DNA of 64,000 nucleotides from Chroococcus sp. FPU101 (GCF_017312365.1 NZ_BLJI01000008.1:62001-126000); one strand, 5' to 3'. Counted from the first letter of the stretch, positions 29,655 to 39,794 are shown. The notes: generated by a model not told the origin, from the sequence alone. A program made the numbers and translations.

Positions 29655-30242
29655 ATGAAGAGAAGTCAATTGACCCGACAATTTTGGTCATTCTTCAAAA
29701 TTTTTGTGGGGATAGCCATTGGGTTATCCCTCTCGTTTGGGATCGCTCATTTAACCCACGCACAATCGATCCGTCCTGAATATGTTGCTAATATTGTTTA
29801 TCAACGTCTTCCAGACATTCCTAAAGAAAATCAGTACATTCGGAACTCAACTAAAGAAGTTGATCCAGATAACACACTGATTAGTCGATTAATACGCTAC
29901 AACCAAGATATACAAAAACGCCCAGTTCTATATCGTTTCGATTGGAAATTGACCCTAGCTGATTATTTAGGGGCAAATGAACCCGTAAAAGAAGAACTTT
30001 ACCCTGGAAGAAATACTTTAACTGTTAATCCCTATAAAAAAGATGTAGAAGCAATTCGGAGTTTGAACCGTCGTCAACGAAATGATTTAGTAAATGTTCT
30101 AGCGAGTGTTTACAATCCGCAACAGAACTTACCTAACACTCCACAACCATCTCCACAATCATCCCCTCAACCGTCACCCGTCACAACACCCCAAAAACCT
30201 AATTTTTCTCAACCTGGGGACTCTCAGTTATTAAAACCCTAG
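29655..30242 (+). CDS. Conserved secreted cyanobacterial protein of unknown function
   Basis: A 195-residue exported protein. Residues 1-36 form a signal peptide (KR..., hydrophobic IFVGIAIGLSLSFGIAHL, cleavage after THAQ). The globular part (38-160) has FDWKLTLADYLGANEP and SLNRRQRNDLVNVLASVY. The last 30 residues are a Pro/Ser/Gln linker (PQPSPQSSPQPSPV). It starts 4 bases after rpoZ and ends 2 bases before the DUF1818 gene, so the three are likely one transcript. The role is unknown. Confidence 0.75.
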   Translation: MKRSQLTRQFWSFFKIFVGIAIGLSLSFGIAHLTHAQSIRPEYVANIVYQRLPDIPKENQYIRNSTKEVDPDNTLISRLIRYNQDIQKRPVLYRFDWKLTLADYLGANEPVKEELYPGRNTLTVNPYKKDVEAIRSLNRRQRNDLVNVLASVYNPQQNLPNTPQPSPQSSPQPSPVTTPQKPNFSQPGDSQLLKP

Positions 30243-30244
30243 TC

Positions 30245-30613
30245 ATGACACAACGTTTGATTAAACAAGGGTTAGGATGGCGGATTGGTTGGAATTCCAA
30301 TACAGACATTTATCGAGGGTTAGTGGGGACAGATGATTGGGCGATCGAATTAACCGAAGCTGAATTTAAAGATTTTTGTCGTTTATTTGAACAACTAGCC
30401 CTTTCTATGCAGCAAATGTCTCAAGAGTTGATGGATCAAGAACGAATCGCCTGTGAAGCCGAAAGTCATCTAATATGGCTAGAAGTAGAAGGATTCAGTA
30501 ATGCTTATTCTCTCAGAATCCTGCTCTGTGAGGGTCGTCGCTGTGAGGGGTATTGGCCAGAAACGGTTACAAAAGAATTATTGCAAGCTGTTCAAACAAT
30601 TTTAGTTTTTTAG
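30245..30613 (+). CDS. DUF1818 family protein
   Basis: A 122-residue acidic protein matching the cyanobacterial/plant DUF1818 (PAP-like Whirly-type fold in structures) pattern: IKQGLGWRIGWN, YRGLVGTDDWAIELTEAEF, a central helix, then CEGRRCEGYWPETVTKEL. The function is not established. It is the last gene of the rpoZ set and precedes tRNA-Pro by 46 bases. Confidence 0.82.
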   Translation: MTQRLIKQGLGWRIGWNSNTDIYRGLVGTDDWAIELTEAEFKDFCRLFEQLALSMQQMSQELMDQERIACEAESHLIWLEVEGFSNAYSLRILLCEGRRCEGYWPETVTKELLQAVQTILVF

Positions 30614-30659
30614 TTGCTTTTTTACACCCATTTAGGTTATAGTTATAAATCGTTGACAT

Positions 30660-30733
30660 CGGGGCGTAGCGCAGCTTGGTAGCGCACTACTTTGGGGTAG
30701 TAGGGGTCGTGAGTTCGAATCTCGCCGCTCCGA
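30660..30733 (+). tRNA. tRNA-Pro (GGG)
   Basis: The acceptor CGGGGCG (30660-30666) pairs with CGCTCCG (30726-30732); A is the discriminator. The anticodon stem CTACT/AGTAG encloses TTGGGGT, giving anticodon GGG. The D-arm GCGC...GCGC and T-loop TTCGAAT are canonical. 74 bases, no encoded CCA. Confidence 0.96.
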
Positions 30734-30784
30734 TTTAATTAAAATGACTTGTAAAACAGGTTTGGTCAGATGACCAACGGTTTA

Positions 30785-30832
30785 GAACCTCGGATGAGTG
30801 CTAAGAATTCATCTGAGGTTCAGTCATTTTTT
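30785..30832 (+). terminator. Terminator after tRNA-Pro
   Basis: GAACCTCGGATGA (30785-30797) pairs with TCATCTGAGGTTC (30809-30821), a 13-bp stem with one G-T pair, then AGTCA and TTTTTT at 30827-30832. The T-run overlaps the last codons of the convergent CPBP gene. Confidence 0.75.
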
Positions 30833-31654
30833 CATTCTGCTGTTCATTTTTGAAAACGACCAAAAGCCGAGAATACTGAGAAATAATAACCCCATTACAC
30901 CTGCTAGAGGATTTTTATCAACTCCTGTAATTAAAGGAGACACGGTATTTGTATAAGTGATTAACTGTCCCACTTGAATCACATAATATCCCCAAACTAA
31001 CCCGCCATGTAATCCGATACTCATGCCTAATCTACCTCGGTTACTCTGTTTTGCCCAACTAAACGTTAATCCGAGTAAAATCAAAGCGGGAAACTGAGGA
31101 AAAGTACGAATAATTTCTGTCAGGGGTTTAAGAAAATGCAACGACGCATAGAGTAATGTATTGCCCCAAATTGCCGCAGTGGGTGAATAATCTTTTTTCA
31201 GTTCATCTAAAATCCAACCCCGAAAAAACAATTCTTCAGCAAAACCAATTCCTAAAGAAACGAGTAACCCTTCTAAAATAATTCTTCCTATCGATGCAGT
31301 TGGGTTTTTAAACGTTACCCAGCCAAAAATCGCTTCAACAATGAATAGTAGCCAAACTAAAAGAAAACCAATATTTAAACCATTAATTAACTCAATTCGA
31401 TTATTGTATGTCCACCCCAGACCGTAATGTCTTAAACCTGTAGGATGTTGATGAACTTGACGACTCCAACGACGCAGTAACCAAAGAAACTCAGCATATA
31501 AAATTACCATTGTCAAGATAGTGACTAAATTGGGATCAGAATGGAAAAAAAAGTAAATCGGAATGGCGAAAGGGAGCCATAGCGAGACTAAAATTAGGAT
31601 GAAAATGCCCAGCCTTAAGGGTGCTGGGTAATTAGCTAGACGTTTATTAAACAC
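30824..31654 (-). CDS. CPBP-family intramembrane protease
   Basis: A 276-residue membrane protein with about eight hydrophobic segments. Motif 1 of the CPBP (CAAX-protease and bacteriocin-processing) family is AEELFFRGWIL near 140, with two Glu and an Arg. Motif 2-type residues follow in LLYASLHFL near 168 and IGLHGGLVWGYY near 215. Family members cut prenylated or other membrane proteins; substrates in cyanobacteria are largely unknown. Its 3' end abuts the tRNA-Pro terminator, and clpS lies 22 bases upstream on the same strand. Confidence 0.88.
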   Translation of the reverse strand: MFNKRLANYPAPLRLGIFILILVSLWLPFAIPIYFFFHSDPNLVTILTMVILYAEFLWLLRRWSRQVHQHPTGLRHYGLGWTYNNRIELINGLNIGFLLVWLLFIVEAIFGWVTFKNPTASIGRIILEGLLVSLGIGFAEELFFRGWILDELKKDYSPTAAIWGNTLLYASLHFLKPLTEIIRTFPQFPALILLGLTFSWAKQSNRGRLGMSIGLHGGLVWGYYVIQVGQLITYTNTVSPLITGVDKNPLAGVMGLLFLSILGFWSFSKMNSRMKK

Positions 31655-31676
31655 TATTTTTGAGGATACTTATTAA

Positions 31677-31967
31677 TTACTCATCAGGTTCAATGGTACT
31701 GCTTAAGCCATGTGCTTTTAACGTTTCGCTGTAAAACTCCGCGTGTTCTAAAGCGCAAGTAATTACTAAAGCTAACCCATTGGTATGAGCTTCCATCATA
31801 ATATCAACCGCTTGAGGTTGAGTCATTCCTGCGATCGTTTGCATGAGAGTTTGTACAACGTGCTCCATCGAATTATAGTCATCATTATGGAGTAGAACTC
31901 GATATCGGGGTGCTGGTTTACGAACGGTTGAGGTTGAACGTTTCTCTATAACTTCTGTAGAAATCAT
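31677..31967 (-). CDS. clpS: ClpS, N-end-rule adaptor of ClpAP/ClpCP
   Basis: ClpS hands proteins with destabilising N-termini to the Clp protease. The 96-residue form starts at MISTEVIEKRS (ATG 31967); an ATG at 32006 gives 13 extra residues without family character. The binding pocket appears as VLLHNDDYNSMEHVVQTLMQ, followed by AVDIMMEAHTNGLALVITC and ALEHAEFYSETLKAHGL. It is followed on the same strand by the CPBP protease gene 22 bases away, so the two may be co-transcribed. Confidence 0.94.
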   Translation of the reverse strand: MISTEVIEKRSTSTVRKPAPRYRVLLHNDDYNSMEHVVQTLMQTIAGMTQPQAVDIMMEAHTNGLALVITCALEHAEFYSETLKAHGLSSTIEPDE

Positions 31968-32633
31968 TTTTTTCTTTTCTTTGGTAGGGATTGAGTTAGA
32001 GAACATAGACCACTTCTTATCATAATCAAAGTTTTGCTATTCAGGCAGCCATAATTAGTCTGAATTGGCCTGTTGTTGTTACATCGAGCAACGAATTGGG
32101 AATAATGAATCCAAGAAGCTTGTTTGAGCAATCAATGATTGAGCCATCAATCTAAATATTGCTTAAATTGGCGATGGGCCAAGTTATTCGTGATGGTAAT
32201 AATAAGAAATTTGTATAAATAATCGATACAAACGCTTGAAACCATCAATTTAACTTATAAAATTGCTTGAGAAATAAAACGTCATTTTTCAGGATTAGCA
32301 CCGAAAAACAGTCGTTTTATAGGATTGACAGAAACATTATTCGATTAAGAGCGTCTAACAATCCATTCCAAAAATCTGTCCCCAGAACGAGGTATTGAAT
32401 TTAAGGGAATCATTAGACAGGCTTGTCTAAATTGTAAAACTAAGCTAACCTTTCATAGATATCATTGCAATAGTTTATTTTTAAGTGAGGTGTTTAACAC
32501 TATTATTTAAACAAGCTCAAGCAAAAACTCTGTAAAAAAAGCGTAATTATCATAGAGCACACACTCATCGAGTCATATTAAACACTTATGGGTTGATGAC
32601 ACACGCTCAAGGTTTATTTTGAAAGAGGCACGT
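31968..32633. other. Gene-free region of ~665 bases upstream of the LysM-M23 gene
   Basis: A divergent intergenic region between clpS and the peptidase gene. A short palindrome TTAGACA-GGCT-TGTCTAA lies at 32413-32430, about 200 bases ahead of the peptidase start. Otherwise AT-rich with no convincing gene. Confidence 0.45.
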
Positions 32634-34550
32634 ATGAAAAAAATGGTAACAACTCCCTCATCTGTAACAGAATCCACCGAATATACCACCGATTTTTTGA
32701 CTCATTCGTCAGAAGCAACGATCGCCATTAATGAGGGAGCAAGCCGCATTCGCTGTTCACTACTTCTGGGTTTAGCAATTTCGATGGGAGCATCTAGCTT
32801 TTTGGTGGTTAACTCAAGTCAAGCTGCTTTCGCCGCAGACGTTACACCGCTCGAAACAACTTCAATCGAGAAAAACGACTCAAACCCATCACTGATCATT
32901 AATGGGTCGATCTCCCCTCAACAGCACGAAGTTAAACCAGGTGAAACGCTTTTTTCACTGTCTCAAAACTATCATATTGAACCCGAAGCGATCGCCGAAG
33001 TCAACAACATCAGCCCGCAAACTGATTTAGTCGTCGGACAAACGATCAAAATTCCTACATCTGAAAATCAATTATCGACCCGACCCGAAAAAATATCATC
33101 TGTCGCGCTGGATCAATCCCTTAATAATCTTAAAGAAAGCCGCCGAAAATTGCAGGAAAGCCTCGCGGCCTTACGGTCTAATCAAATCATCGAACAACCT
33201 ACATTACTCGCCGAAGCCCCCACATCTGAAGAAGCCACCGTACAACGCGCTAGTGATCCCATTGCTGAAATTGATGAATCTTCCTCACTAGCTATAGAAT
33301 TAAATCGTCCCATTCCAATTGCTGTACCAACTCCAAATACAGACAGCATTCAAGTTTCTGATGAACCCACGCTGATTAGAGTTCCAGAAGTGACAACAAC
33401 TACCGAACCACAAACGACTTTATCAAGTCAACCCATAAAAGTAGAAGAGTCTAGTTCAGTAGTCCCTCAAGAAACTTCAACTCAAACCAGTGTTGCTTTA
33501 CAAAGTCCTAAACTGATCACACCGACTCATGAAACCCTGTATCAAGTACAGCCAGGAGATACTATTCAAACGATCGCCCAATCTCACGGCATCTCAGTAC
33601 AAGCATTAAGCGAAGCCAATCAGATTACAGATCCTAATACGATTAAGGTTAATCAATCTTTGATTATTCCCTCAAATTTTCAACAGTCGAGCTTTAAGCG
33701 CAAACTTCCACCCGTTCCCTCAGTTAAACCTATTACGGCGACCCCCGTCACTACCACATCCGAGACAGCCATCGCCGCACAACCCGTTAAGATTAATGTA
33801 GAATCGGCGACACCAACCTATACCGAGAAATTACGAGATGACTTCGCTCATTTGGAGCAAATCGAAGAACCGTCAACTCAATCAAATCAAGTTTCTGTCA
33901 GTATTCCTGTTGATACTGACATTTCTGAAACTCCACAACCTCGTAATTCAGAGTGGGATAGCTCCAGAAATTCAGCCTTTAAACGTCCTCAAAATATTGA
34001 AGCCAAACCGACTAGCAGTGAACCGACTATTGTAGGAACAGCCGCCATTCAAGTTGAGCCTTATCTGGATGATCTGCGAATTCCAGTCGGAACTACTGTA
34101 GACCCTGAAATCCCATCTCTGCCTAATCCTAATCAATATTTACCCGATACTCAACCCACACTTCAAAACTTTATTTGGCCCGCGAAAGGTACCTTAAGCT
34201 CTGGTTTTGGCAGACGTTGGGGACGAATGCACCGAGGAATTGATATCGCGGCTCCAGTTGGAACACCTATCATTGCGGCAGCTAGTGGAGAAGTGATCTC
34301 ATCGGGCTGGAATAATGGGGGTTACGGCAATTTGGTTAAAGTTCAACACGCCGATGGTAGTATCACTTTGTATGCTCACAATAGCCGTTTGTTAGTACGT
34401 CGTGGACAACAAATTCAGCAAGGACAACAAATTGCTCAAATGGGTAGCACAGGATTTAGTACAGGGCCTCATCTCCATTTTGAAGTACATCCGAATGGAA
34501 AAGGTGCTGTCAATCCGATGGCTTTTCTACCCAAGAAAGAGCGTCGTTAG
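32634..34550 (+). CDS. LysM-domain M23 peptidoglycan peptidase (NlpD/EnvC-like)
   Basis: A 638-residue envelope protein from ATG 32634, preceded by GAAAGAGG (a TTG at 32619 is an alternative). A hydrophobic segment near 44-66 (LLLGLAISMGASSFLVV) ends in AFAA and acts as a signal or anchor. Two LysM domains bind peptidoglycan (about 100-145, HEVKPGETLFSLSQNYHIEP; about 300-345, YQVQPGDTIQTIAQSHGISV). Long Ser/Thr/Pro/Glu-rich linkers surround them. The C-terminal M23 domain (about 515-632) keeps its zinc ligands: HRGIDIAAP and GPHLHFEVHP. It is thus either a cell-wall endopeptidase or an amidase activator, here with catalytic residues intact. Confidence 0.93.
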   Translation: MKKMVTTPSSVTESTEYTTDFLTHSSEATIAINEGASRIRCSLLLGLAISMGASSFLVVNSSQAAFAADVTPLETTSIEKNDSNPSLIINGSISPQQHEVKPGETLFSLSQNYHIEPEAIAEVNNISPQTDLVVGQTIKIPTSENQLSTRPEKISSVALDQSLNNLKESRRKLQESLAALRSNQIIEQPTLLAEAPTSEEATVQRASDPIAEIDESSSLAIELNRPIPIAVPTPNTDSIQVSDEPTLIRVPEVTTTTEPQTTLSSQPIKVEESSSVVPQETSTQTSVALQSPKLITPTHETLYQVQPGDTIQTIAQSHGISVQALSEANQITDPNTIKVNQSLIIPSNFQQSSFKRKLPPVPSVKPITATPVTTTSETAIAAQPVKINVESATPTYTEKLRDDFAHLEQIEEPSTQSNQVSVSIPVDTDISETPQPRNSEWDSSRNSAFKRPQNIEAKPTSSEPTIVGTAAIQVEPYLDDLRIPVGTTVDPEIPSLPNPNQYLPDTQPTLQNFIWPAKGTLSSGFGRRWGRMHRGIDIAAPVGTPIIAAASGEVISSGWNNGGYGNLVKVQHADGSITLYAHNSRLLVRRGQQIQQGQQIAQMGSTGFSTGPHLHFEVHPNGKGAVNPMAFLPKKERR

Positions 34551-34556
34551 AATTGT

Positions 34557-34582
34557 GGGAAAGTTAAATGCTTTCCCTTTTT
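34557..34582 (+). terminator. Terminator of the LysM-M23 gene
   Basis: GGGAAAG (34557-34563) and CTTTCCC (34571-34577) form a perfect 7-bp stem followed by TTTTT. It begins 6 bases after the stop codon. Confidence 0.78.
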
Positions 34583-34594
34583 ACCGAAAAAAAG

Positions 34595-34625
34595 TTGTTC
34601 AAAAGTTTCAACTTTGTTGTATAAT
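34595..34625 (+). promoter_or_regulatory. Promoter of tRNA-Met
   Basis: A perfect TATAAT at 34620-34625 with TTGTTC at 34595-34600 (19-base spacer). The tRNA begins 20 bases downstream. Confidence 0.5.
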
Positions 34626-34645
34626 TAAATATTGTGGAAAGAAAC

Positions 34646-34717
34646 GGCTCAGTAGCTCAGTGGTAGAGCAGGGGACTCATAAGCCCAAGGTCGCAAGTTC
34701 AACTCTCGCCTGAGCCA
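34646..34717 (+). tRNA. tRNA-Met (CAT), elongator type, with mismatched stems
   Basis: The acceptor GGCTCAG (34646-34652) pairs perfectly with CTGAGCC (34710-34716), discriminator A. D-arm GCTC...GAGC is intact. The anticodon loop CTCATAA gives CAT at 34678-34680. The anticodon stem GGGGA/GCCCA has only three central G-C pairs, and the T-stem GCAAG/CTCGC has an A-C mismatch. The elongator-Met identity is inferred from the cyanobacterial GGCTCAGTAGCTCAG start. No CCA is encoded. Confidence 0.85.
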
Positions 34718-35040
34718 TTTTAAAATGTACAGTAACAGATTAATGTCGCGGTAGCAACTTAGATCTTGATCAGCCTAAAAGATTGGATTAAATGGTTGAG
34801 CCACTGTTGTAATTCTGTAATATGTCTAATAACGAAACTTTAAAAAGTGAAAAATAACTGTTCAATAAACGACACAAGCCGACACAGAAACTCAAAATTT
34901 CGACGAAAAAACGCTGAAAATGCTCAAGTTTATGATTTATTTCGTTATTTTATTTCACCTCATCAAAAATTAATCTAACAATCCTCATCAATTGCTAAAA
35001 AAAATGCTAGATTTAACATTAAGAATTTTGATACGGCAAG
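34718..35040. other. Gene-free region, 323 bases
   Basis: AT-rich sequence between tRNA-Met and the next hypothetical gene. I see no gene or strong hairpin. Confidence 0.45.
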
Positions 35041-35523
35041 ATGATGAACTCAGAACAAGACGAGAAAGATCGTGAACTACTAAAAGATGTCATGGCGGGT
35101 CGTACTTTTACACTTGCTGATCTGATTGCCAAAGAAGGAGGAGATTTTTTAAAGGGTGAATCTCCAGTACCAAAATTATTACAGGTTAAAACCGAACTCA
35201 ATTTATTGATTAAAGAAAATGTGTCTGACTCACTAGGAGCCTTTAAAGCTACCCTACAAGACCTAATAGAAGAGAACGAATTAAAAATAGCCAAAAACTT
35301 AGATCAGCCTTTAATCGTTTTAGTTAAAATTATAGAATCATTAATTAATAATCCTAACTTATTTTATGAATTTGTCAGACGAGTTGATATGAAATGGGGT
35401 CAAATTTATGGGAAACGTCCTCATTTTCAAACCCCAGGTGATCCACCTCATCCAGATGATGATTATACTCATGAATCAGTCCGCCAAAAGCTTGTTGATT
35501 TTTTAAATATTTTGAAAGCTTAA
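35041..35523 (+). CDS. Hypothetical protein, 160 residues
   Basis: An acidic, helical protein. It begins NSEQDEKDRELLKDVMAGR, has a central LGAFKATLQDLIEENELKIA, and ends in a polar segment PHFQTPGDPPHPDDDYTHES before a last short helix. No signal peptide or membrane segment is seen. I do not recognise the family. It is convergent with the permease gene, with 17 bases between the stops. Confidence 0.55.
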   Translation: MMNSEQDEKDRELLKDVMAGRTFTLADLIAKEGGDFLKGESPVPKLLQVKTELNLLIKENVSDSLGAFKATLQDLIEENELKIAKNLDQPLIVLVKIIESLINNPNLFYEFVRRVDMKWGQIYGKRPHFQTPGDPPHPDDDYTHESVRQKLVDFLNILKA

Positions 35524-35540
35524 TCATAAATCTTCTATAT

Positions 35541-37207
35541 CTAAAGAACAAAGACAGCAAAAACACCAAGTAAACCAGCAAATATTAAATATAAAATGAC
35601 TGGAAGTAATAACTGACGGAGCAAGATGCCCTCCCGACCCATTAATCCGACCGTTGCAACCGCAGCAACAATGTTTGAGACAGCAATCATGTTTCCTGCG
35701 GCGGCTCCTACACCTTGCAATGCCAGAATAACTGATGTTGAAGCATCGATTTGTCTAGCCACCCCAAACTGAAATAAAGAGAACATCATATTGCTGACGG
35801 TAGTGCTTCCAGCAACAAAAGAACCCATCAGTCCAATGACAGGGGCAAAGAACGGCCAGACTTGACCCCCTATACTAGAAACCCCATCTGCTAGAGTAAG
35901 GGGCATACTGGCTAGTCCTGAAGCATTCACGTCAGAGTTGATAAAAACTTGAGCCATTGGTACGGATGCACCAATCGCTAAGGCGGTTCCCAGAAGCTTC
36001 TGCCCCGCTCCAGCGATCGCTCGTTTCATCTGCTCGATTTTCATGTGATGCAGAAAGTAAGTGAGGCACACCACCAAGAGAAAGACGGTCGCTGGAAGAA
36101 AAAGCGGCTTTGTCGCCACAGTAACATCTGTTCCAAAAATATTAGAAAAGCGAATCTCGATCGCTTGAAGCCACTCATCAACGGCAAATATCGGGTACGG
36201 GAAAGTACCAGAAATAGTCCCAGCAACACATAGGGTAGCCAAGCGTGCAACGCCGTCATTTTCACTGGTGTATTTGAAATTTCATAACTGGCGGTTCCCA
36301 TCCAAGTAGTCGGCCATTGAGTGCGATCGGGAAAGTCCCAGATTTCCTTCGGGGCCAAAAATCCTCGCTTGGCAGCAGGAATTACGATCGCCAATCCCAC
36401 CAGCCCCCCAAATAGAGAGGGGAACGCTGGGCCAAGCAAAATAGCAGTCAGTGCGTAGGGAATCACAAAGGCGAGTCCAGCAAATATGGCAAACTTAGCA
36501 ACGCTTAGGCTATCTTTCCAAGATTTGCGCTTACCAAAATAGGCATTTAGGGTTATGACTAACAGCAGGGGAATAAACATTCCAATCACACCCTGAATGA
36601 TTGCCGTCTTAGCACCAATAAGATTCAGATAATCAGAGAAATTCGACCCTAAGCGGGCAACTTCTTGCTCAACCGCCTCAGCACCTTCCAAACCGCTATT
36701 AATACCAATAAAAATCGGAGTTCCCACTGCTCCAAAGGGAGAAGCCGTACCTTGGGTGAGCAACAATGCTAGTACGGCTGCCATTGGGGGAAACCCAATC
36801 GCCACCAAAAGCGGTACACAAATTACGGCTGGAGTCCCAAAACCCGAAGCCCCCTCAATAAAATTGCCAAATAACCAAGCAATCAGGATCACTTGAATTC
36901 GACGATCGCTAGAAATACCTAATAAGCCTTGACGAATTTTGCTAATCGCTCCCGACTCTTGTAAGGTGTTTAGCAACAAAATAGCACCAAAGACAATGTA
37001 GAGAATTTCCAAAGTGACGATCAGTCCTACCACCGTTGAAGCAGCAACTTGGATAAAAGGCACTTTCCAGAGCAGCAGTGCAATGATCACTGTTACTAGG
37101 TAAGTAACGGGCATTGCCTGAGTAGCTGGACGATTGGCAACCACTAAGAGCAAAAAAGCGGTTAGAATCGGCGTAAAGGCCAGCAGCGAGTAGAGGGCTA
37201 GTTGCAT
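35541..37207 (-). pseudogene. LctP-family lactate permease, frameshifted
   Basis: A lactate:proton symporter of the LldP/LctP family, about 555 residues when repaired. The N-terminal part (37207 to about 36182) shows the family core [28 protein letters not shown] and many membrane helices; the C-terminal part (about 36179 to 35541) continues in another frame with [28 protein letters not shown] and LALQGVGAAAGNMIAVSNIV. The break is at TTGCCGTT|GATGAG; one extra T gives the expected LPFDEWLQ join. This is a one-base deletion in a short run at about 36180. It is the last gene of the fermentative block, right after D-lactate dehydrogenase, where a lactate exporter makes sense. Either sequencing error or recent inactivation. 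Confidence 0.88.
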
Positions 37208-37329
37208 AGTTGACTCTAAATAGGGTTAGGAACAAGGTTGACCATAATTGTATGAATTTTTTTTGATGATTAATGATTGTGGAAAAACATGGGGGGTAGA
37301 GCTTTTGCGCCCTTTACAAAGACTTGTTA

Positions 37330-38355
37330 TTAAACAGGTGCTTTTGCAGAAGCAGAAGGCTTATAAACGACTTCATTTTTCAAAGGTTGCCCTTGTTCAA
37401 AATCAGTAATATTAGATAAGGTGGTAGTAGCGATACTATAAAGAGCCTCTTGAGTAAAGAATCCTTGATGAGCCGTAATTACAACATTGGGAAATGATTG
37501 TAGTAATTGAAAAGTATCATCTTGAATGATGGTGTCAGACAGATCTTGGAAAAATAGAGCTTCCTCCTCCTCGTATACATCAATACCAAGGTGACCAATT
37601 TTGCCAGATTTAATCCCTTCAATTGCTGCGGCAGTATCAATTAAGCCACCACGACTGGTATTAATTAGCATCACACCAGGCTTCATTTGCTCAATCGTAT
37701 TTGGATTGATTAAATAATGGGTCGTGCTCATCAATGGACAATGCAAAGAAATAATATCTGAGTTTGCCAGTAACTCAGGTAAAGTAACATAACGGGCATT
37801 TGCGAGTGCTTCAAATTGAGAATTAGGGTAAGCATCATAGCCCAGCAATGAACAACCAAAACCCTGCATGATTTGAGCAAATATCATACCGATCTTGCCC
37901 GTCCCCACTACACCAACGGTACGACCATTTAGATCGAAGCCAAGTAACCCTTCTAGGGAAAAATTGTCATCTCGAACACGGTTGTAGGCTCTGTAAAGTT
38001 TTCGGTTTAGCATTAGCACTAAGCCAACTGCGAGTTCAGCAACGGCATAAGGAGAGTATGCAGGTACCCGCACGACTTTAATTCCTAATTCTGCTGCTCG
38101 CTTGAGATCAACTTGATCGAATCCAGCAGAGCGGAGTGCTAGAATGCGAGTCCCATTAGAAGCGAGAATCTCCAGTGTTGTTGCGTCGGCAATGTCATTA
38201 ACGAATTTACAAACGGCGGGGAAACCTGCTGCTAGTGCGGCGGTATTGGAGTTGAGTTGGGTATCAAAAAACGTCAAATCGTGATGATAGTCAGCATTGA
38301 CCGCTTCAAAAGACTGGCGATCATAGGATTTGGTACTAAAAAAAGCAACTTTCAT
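37330..38355 (-). CDS. ldhA: D-lactate dehydrogenase (LdhA-type 2-hydroxyacid dehydrogenase)
   Basis: A 341-residue NAD-dependent enzyme that reduces pyruvate to D-lactate. The Rossmann motif GVVGTGKIGMIFA lies near 149; the catalytic trio is visible as Arg in LINTSRGGLID, Glu in GIDVYEEEEALFF, and His in TAHQGFFTQEA. The substrate-side RSAGFDQVDLKRA and SPYAVAELAVGLVL fit the D-LDH subgroup rather than 3-phosphoglycerate dehydrogenase. It lies between enolase and the lactate permease, which supports a fermentative role. A HIP1 site lies just upstream (about 38380). Confidence 0.93.
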   Translation of the reverse strand: MKVAFFSTKSYDRQSFEAVNADYHHDLTFFDTQLNSNTAALAAGFPAVCKFVNDIADATTLEILASNGTRILALRSAGFDQVDLKRAAELGIKVVRVPAYSPYAVAELAVGLVLMLNRKLYRAYNRVRDDNFSLEGLLGFDLNGRTVGVVGTGKIGMIFAQIMQGFGCSLLGYDAYPNSQFEALANARYVTLPELLANSDIISLHCPLMSTTHYLINPNTIEQMKPGVMLINTSRGGLIDTAAAIEGIKSGKIGHLGIDVYEEEEALFFQDLSDTIIQDDTFQLLQSFPNVVITAHQGFFTQEALYSIATTTLSNITDFEQGQPLKNEVVYKPSASAKAPV

Positions 38356-38447
38356 AAGACAAATTGAAGGTAAATGCGATCGCTATTGTTGGTAATTAAT
38401 TCAGAGACAGTATAGAATTCTCAAACTGTCTCCGTAAATGAATAGGC

Positions 38448-39737
38448 TTACTTACGTTTGAAGGCTGCCATTCCAGCGTAATGAGCCTTGCTACCCAATT
38501 CCTCCTCAATCCGAAGTAACTGATTGTATTTAGCGAGACGCTCACCCCGACAGGGCGCACCCGTTTTAATTTGACCTGCATTAGTAGCTACGGCTAGATC
38601 TGCAATAAAATCATCAGTGGTTTCGCCAGAGCGATGGCTGATCATACAAGTGTAACCACCCGCTTTCGAGTCGTTAATGGCGTTGAGCGTTTCGGTAATT
38701 GAGCCAATCTGATTAACTTTTATTAAGGAGGAGTTACCGACCTGATCAGCGATCGCCTGTTTGATAATTTTGGGATTGGTGACAAAGATATCATCGCCGA
38801 CTATCTGGATGCGATCGCCTAAACGCTGGGTTAACAGTTGCCAGCCTTGCCAATCTTGCTCGCCCAAACCATCCTCAATCGAAATGATCGGATACTGATT
38901 GACCCAACTTTCCCATAATTGAATAATGTCTTCGGTGCTTTTCTTGCTTTGATCAGACTTATAAAACAAATAACTACCATCTTCTTGATAGAGTTCGGTA
39001 ACTGCGGGATCGAGGGCCAAGCAGACTTCAGTGCCAGCTTTAAGTCCAGCTTTTTCAATCCCTTGCATAATGACTTCGATCGCTTCTACATTGTTTGACA
39101 AATGGGGTGCAAACCCTCCTTCATCACCCACACCTGTGCTGTATCCTTTTTTCTGTAGAACTGATTTTAAGGCATGGAAAATATCGGCTCCCCATTCGAG
39201 GGCGATTGAAAAAGTAGGCGCACCCACGGGAACGACCATAAATTCTTGAAAATCGATATTATTATCAGCATGAGCCCCGCCATTAATCACGTTGAAGCAA
39301 GGCGCAGGCAATAGATTCGCAGAGTCTCCGCCCAAATGCCGATAGAGGGGAATTTTTTTAGATGAAGCAGCCGCACGAGCGATCGCCATCGATATTCCTA
39401 AAATGGCATTAGCTCCCAGATTTTTTTTGTACTCAGTGCCGTCTAAGTCCAGCATTTTGTTATCAACAGCCGTCTGGTCGGCTGCATCCATTCCCATCAA
39501 AGCAGAAGCAAGTTTAGTGTTGACATTAGCCACAGCTTGTAGTACACCTTTACCATCGTATCGCTTCGGATCACCATCGCGCAATTCTAAGGCTTCGCGG
39601 CTTCCTGTGGATGCACCAGAAGGAACGGCTGAACGTCCTAGGCTGCCATCTTGTAAAATAACATCGACTTCAACAGTCGGATAACCGCGAGAATCTAAGA
39701 TTTCTCTAGCATGAATGGATTGAATATTTGTGTTCAT
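38448..39737 (-). CDS. eno: Enolase
   Basis: Enolase interconverts 2-phosphoglycerate and PEP. The 429-residue protein is full length and has [17 protein letters not shown] at the start, [15 protein letters not shown] near 205, the metal ligands in [11 protein letters not shown] and VGDDIFVTN, the catalytic Lys in LIKVNQIGS near 335, and [17 protein letters not shown]. It is the centre of the fermentative block. Whether this is the only enolase of the genome or a second, dark-metabolism copy cannot be seen from the window. Confidence 0.97.
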   Translation of the reverse strand: MNTNIQSIHAREILDSRGYPTVEVDVILQDGSLGRSAVPSGASTGSREALELRDGDPKRYDGKGVLQAVANVNTKLASALMGMDAADQTAVDNKMLDLDGTEYKKNLGANAILGISMAIARAAASSKKIPLYRHLGGDSANLLPAPCFNVINGGAHADNNIDFQEFMVVPVGAPTFSIALEWGADIFHALKSVLQKKGYSTGVGDEGGFAPHLSNNVEAIEVIMQGIEKAGLKAGTEVCLALDPAVTELYQEDGSYLFYKSDQSKKSTEDIIQLWESWVNQYPIISIEDGLGEQDWQGWQLLTQRLGDRIQIVGDDIFVTNPKIIKQAIADQVGNSSLIKVNQIGSITETLNAINDSKAGGYTCMISHRSGETTDDFIADLAVATNAGQIKTGAPCRGERLAKYNQLLRIEEELGSKAHYAGMAAFKRK

Positions 39738-39794
39738 TATTTTTACCCAAATTTAATTAAAACAATAAAGATTGGAAACAGAATGGCACTCATA

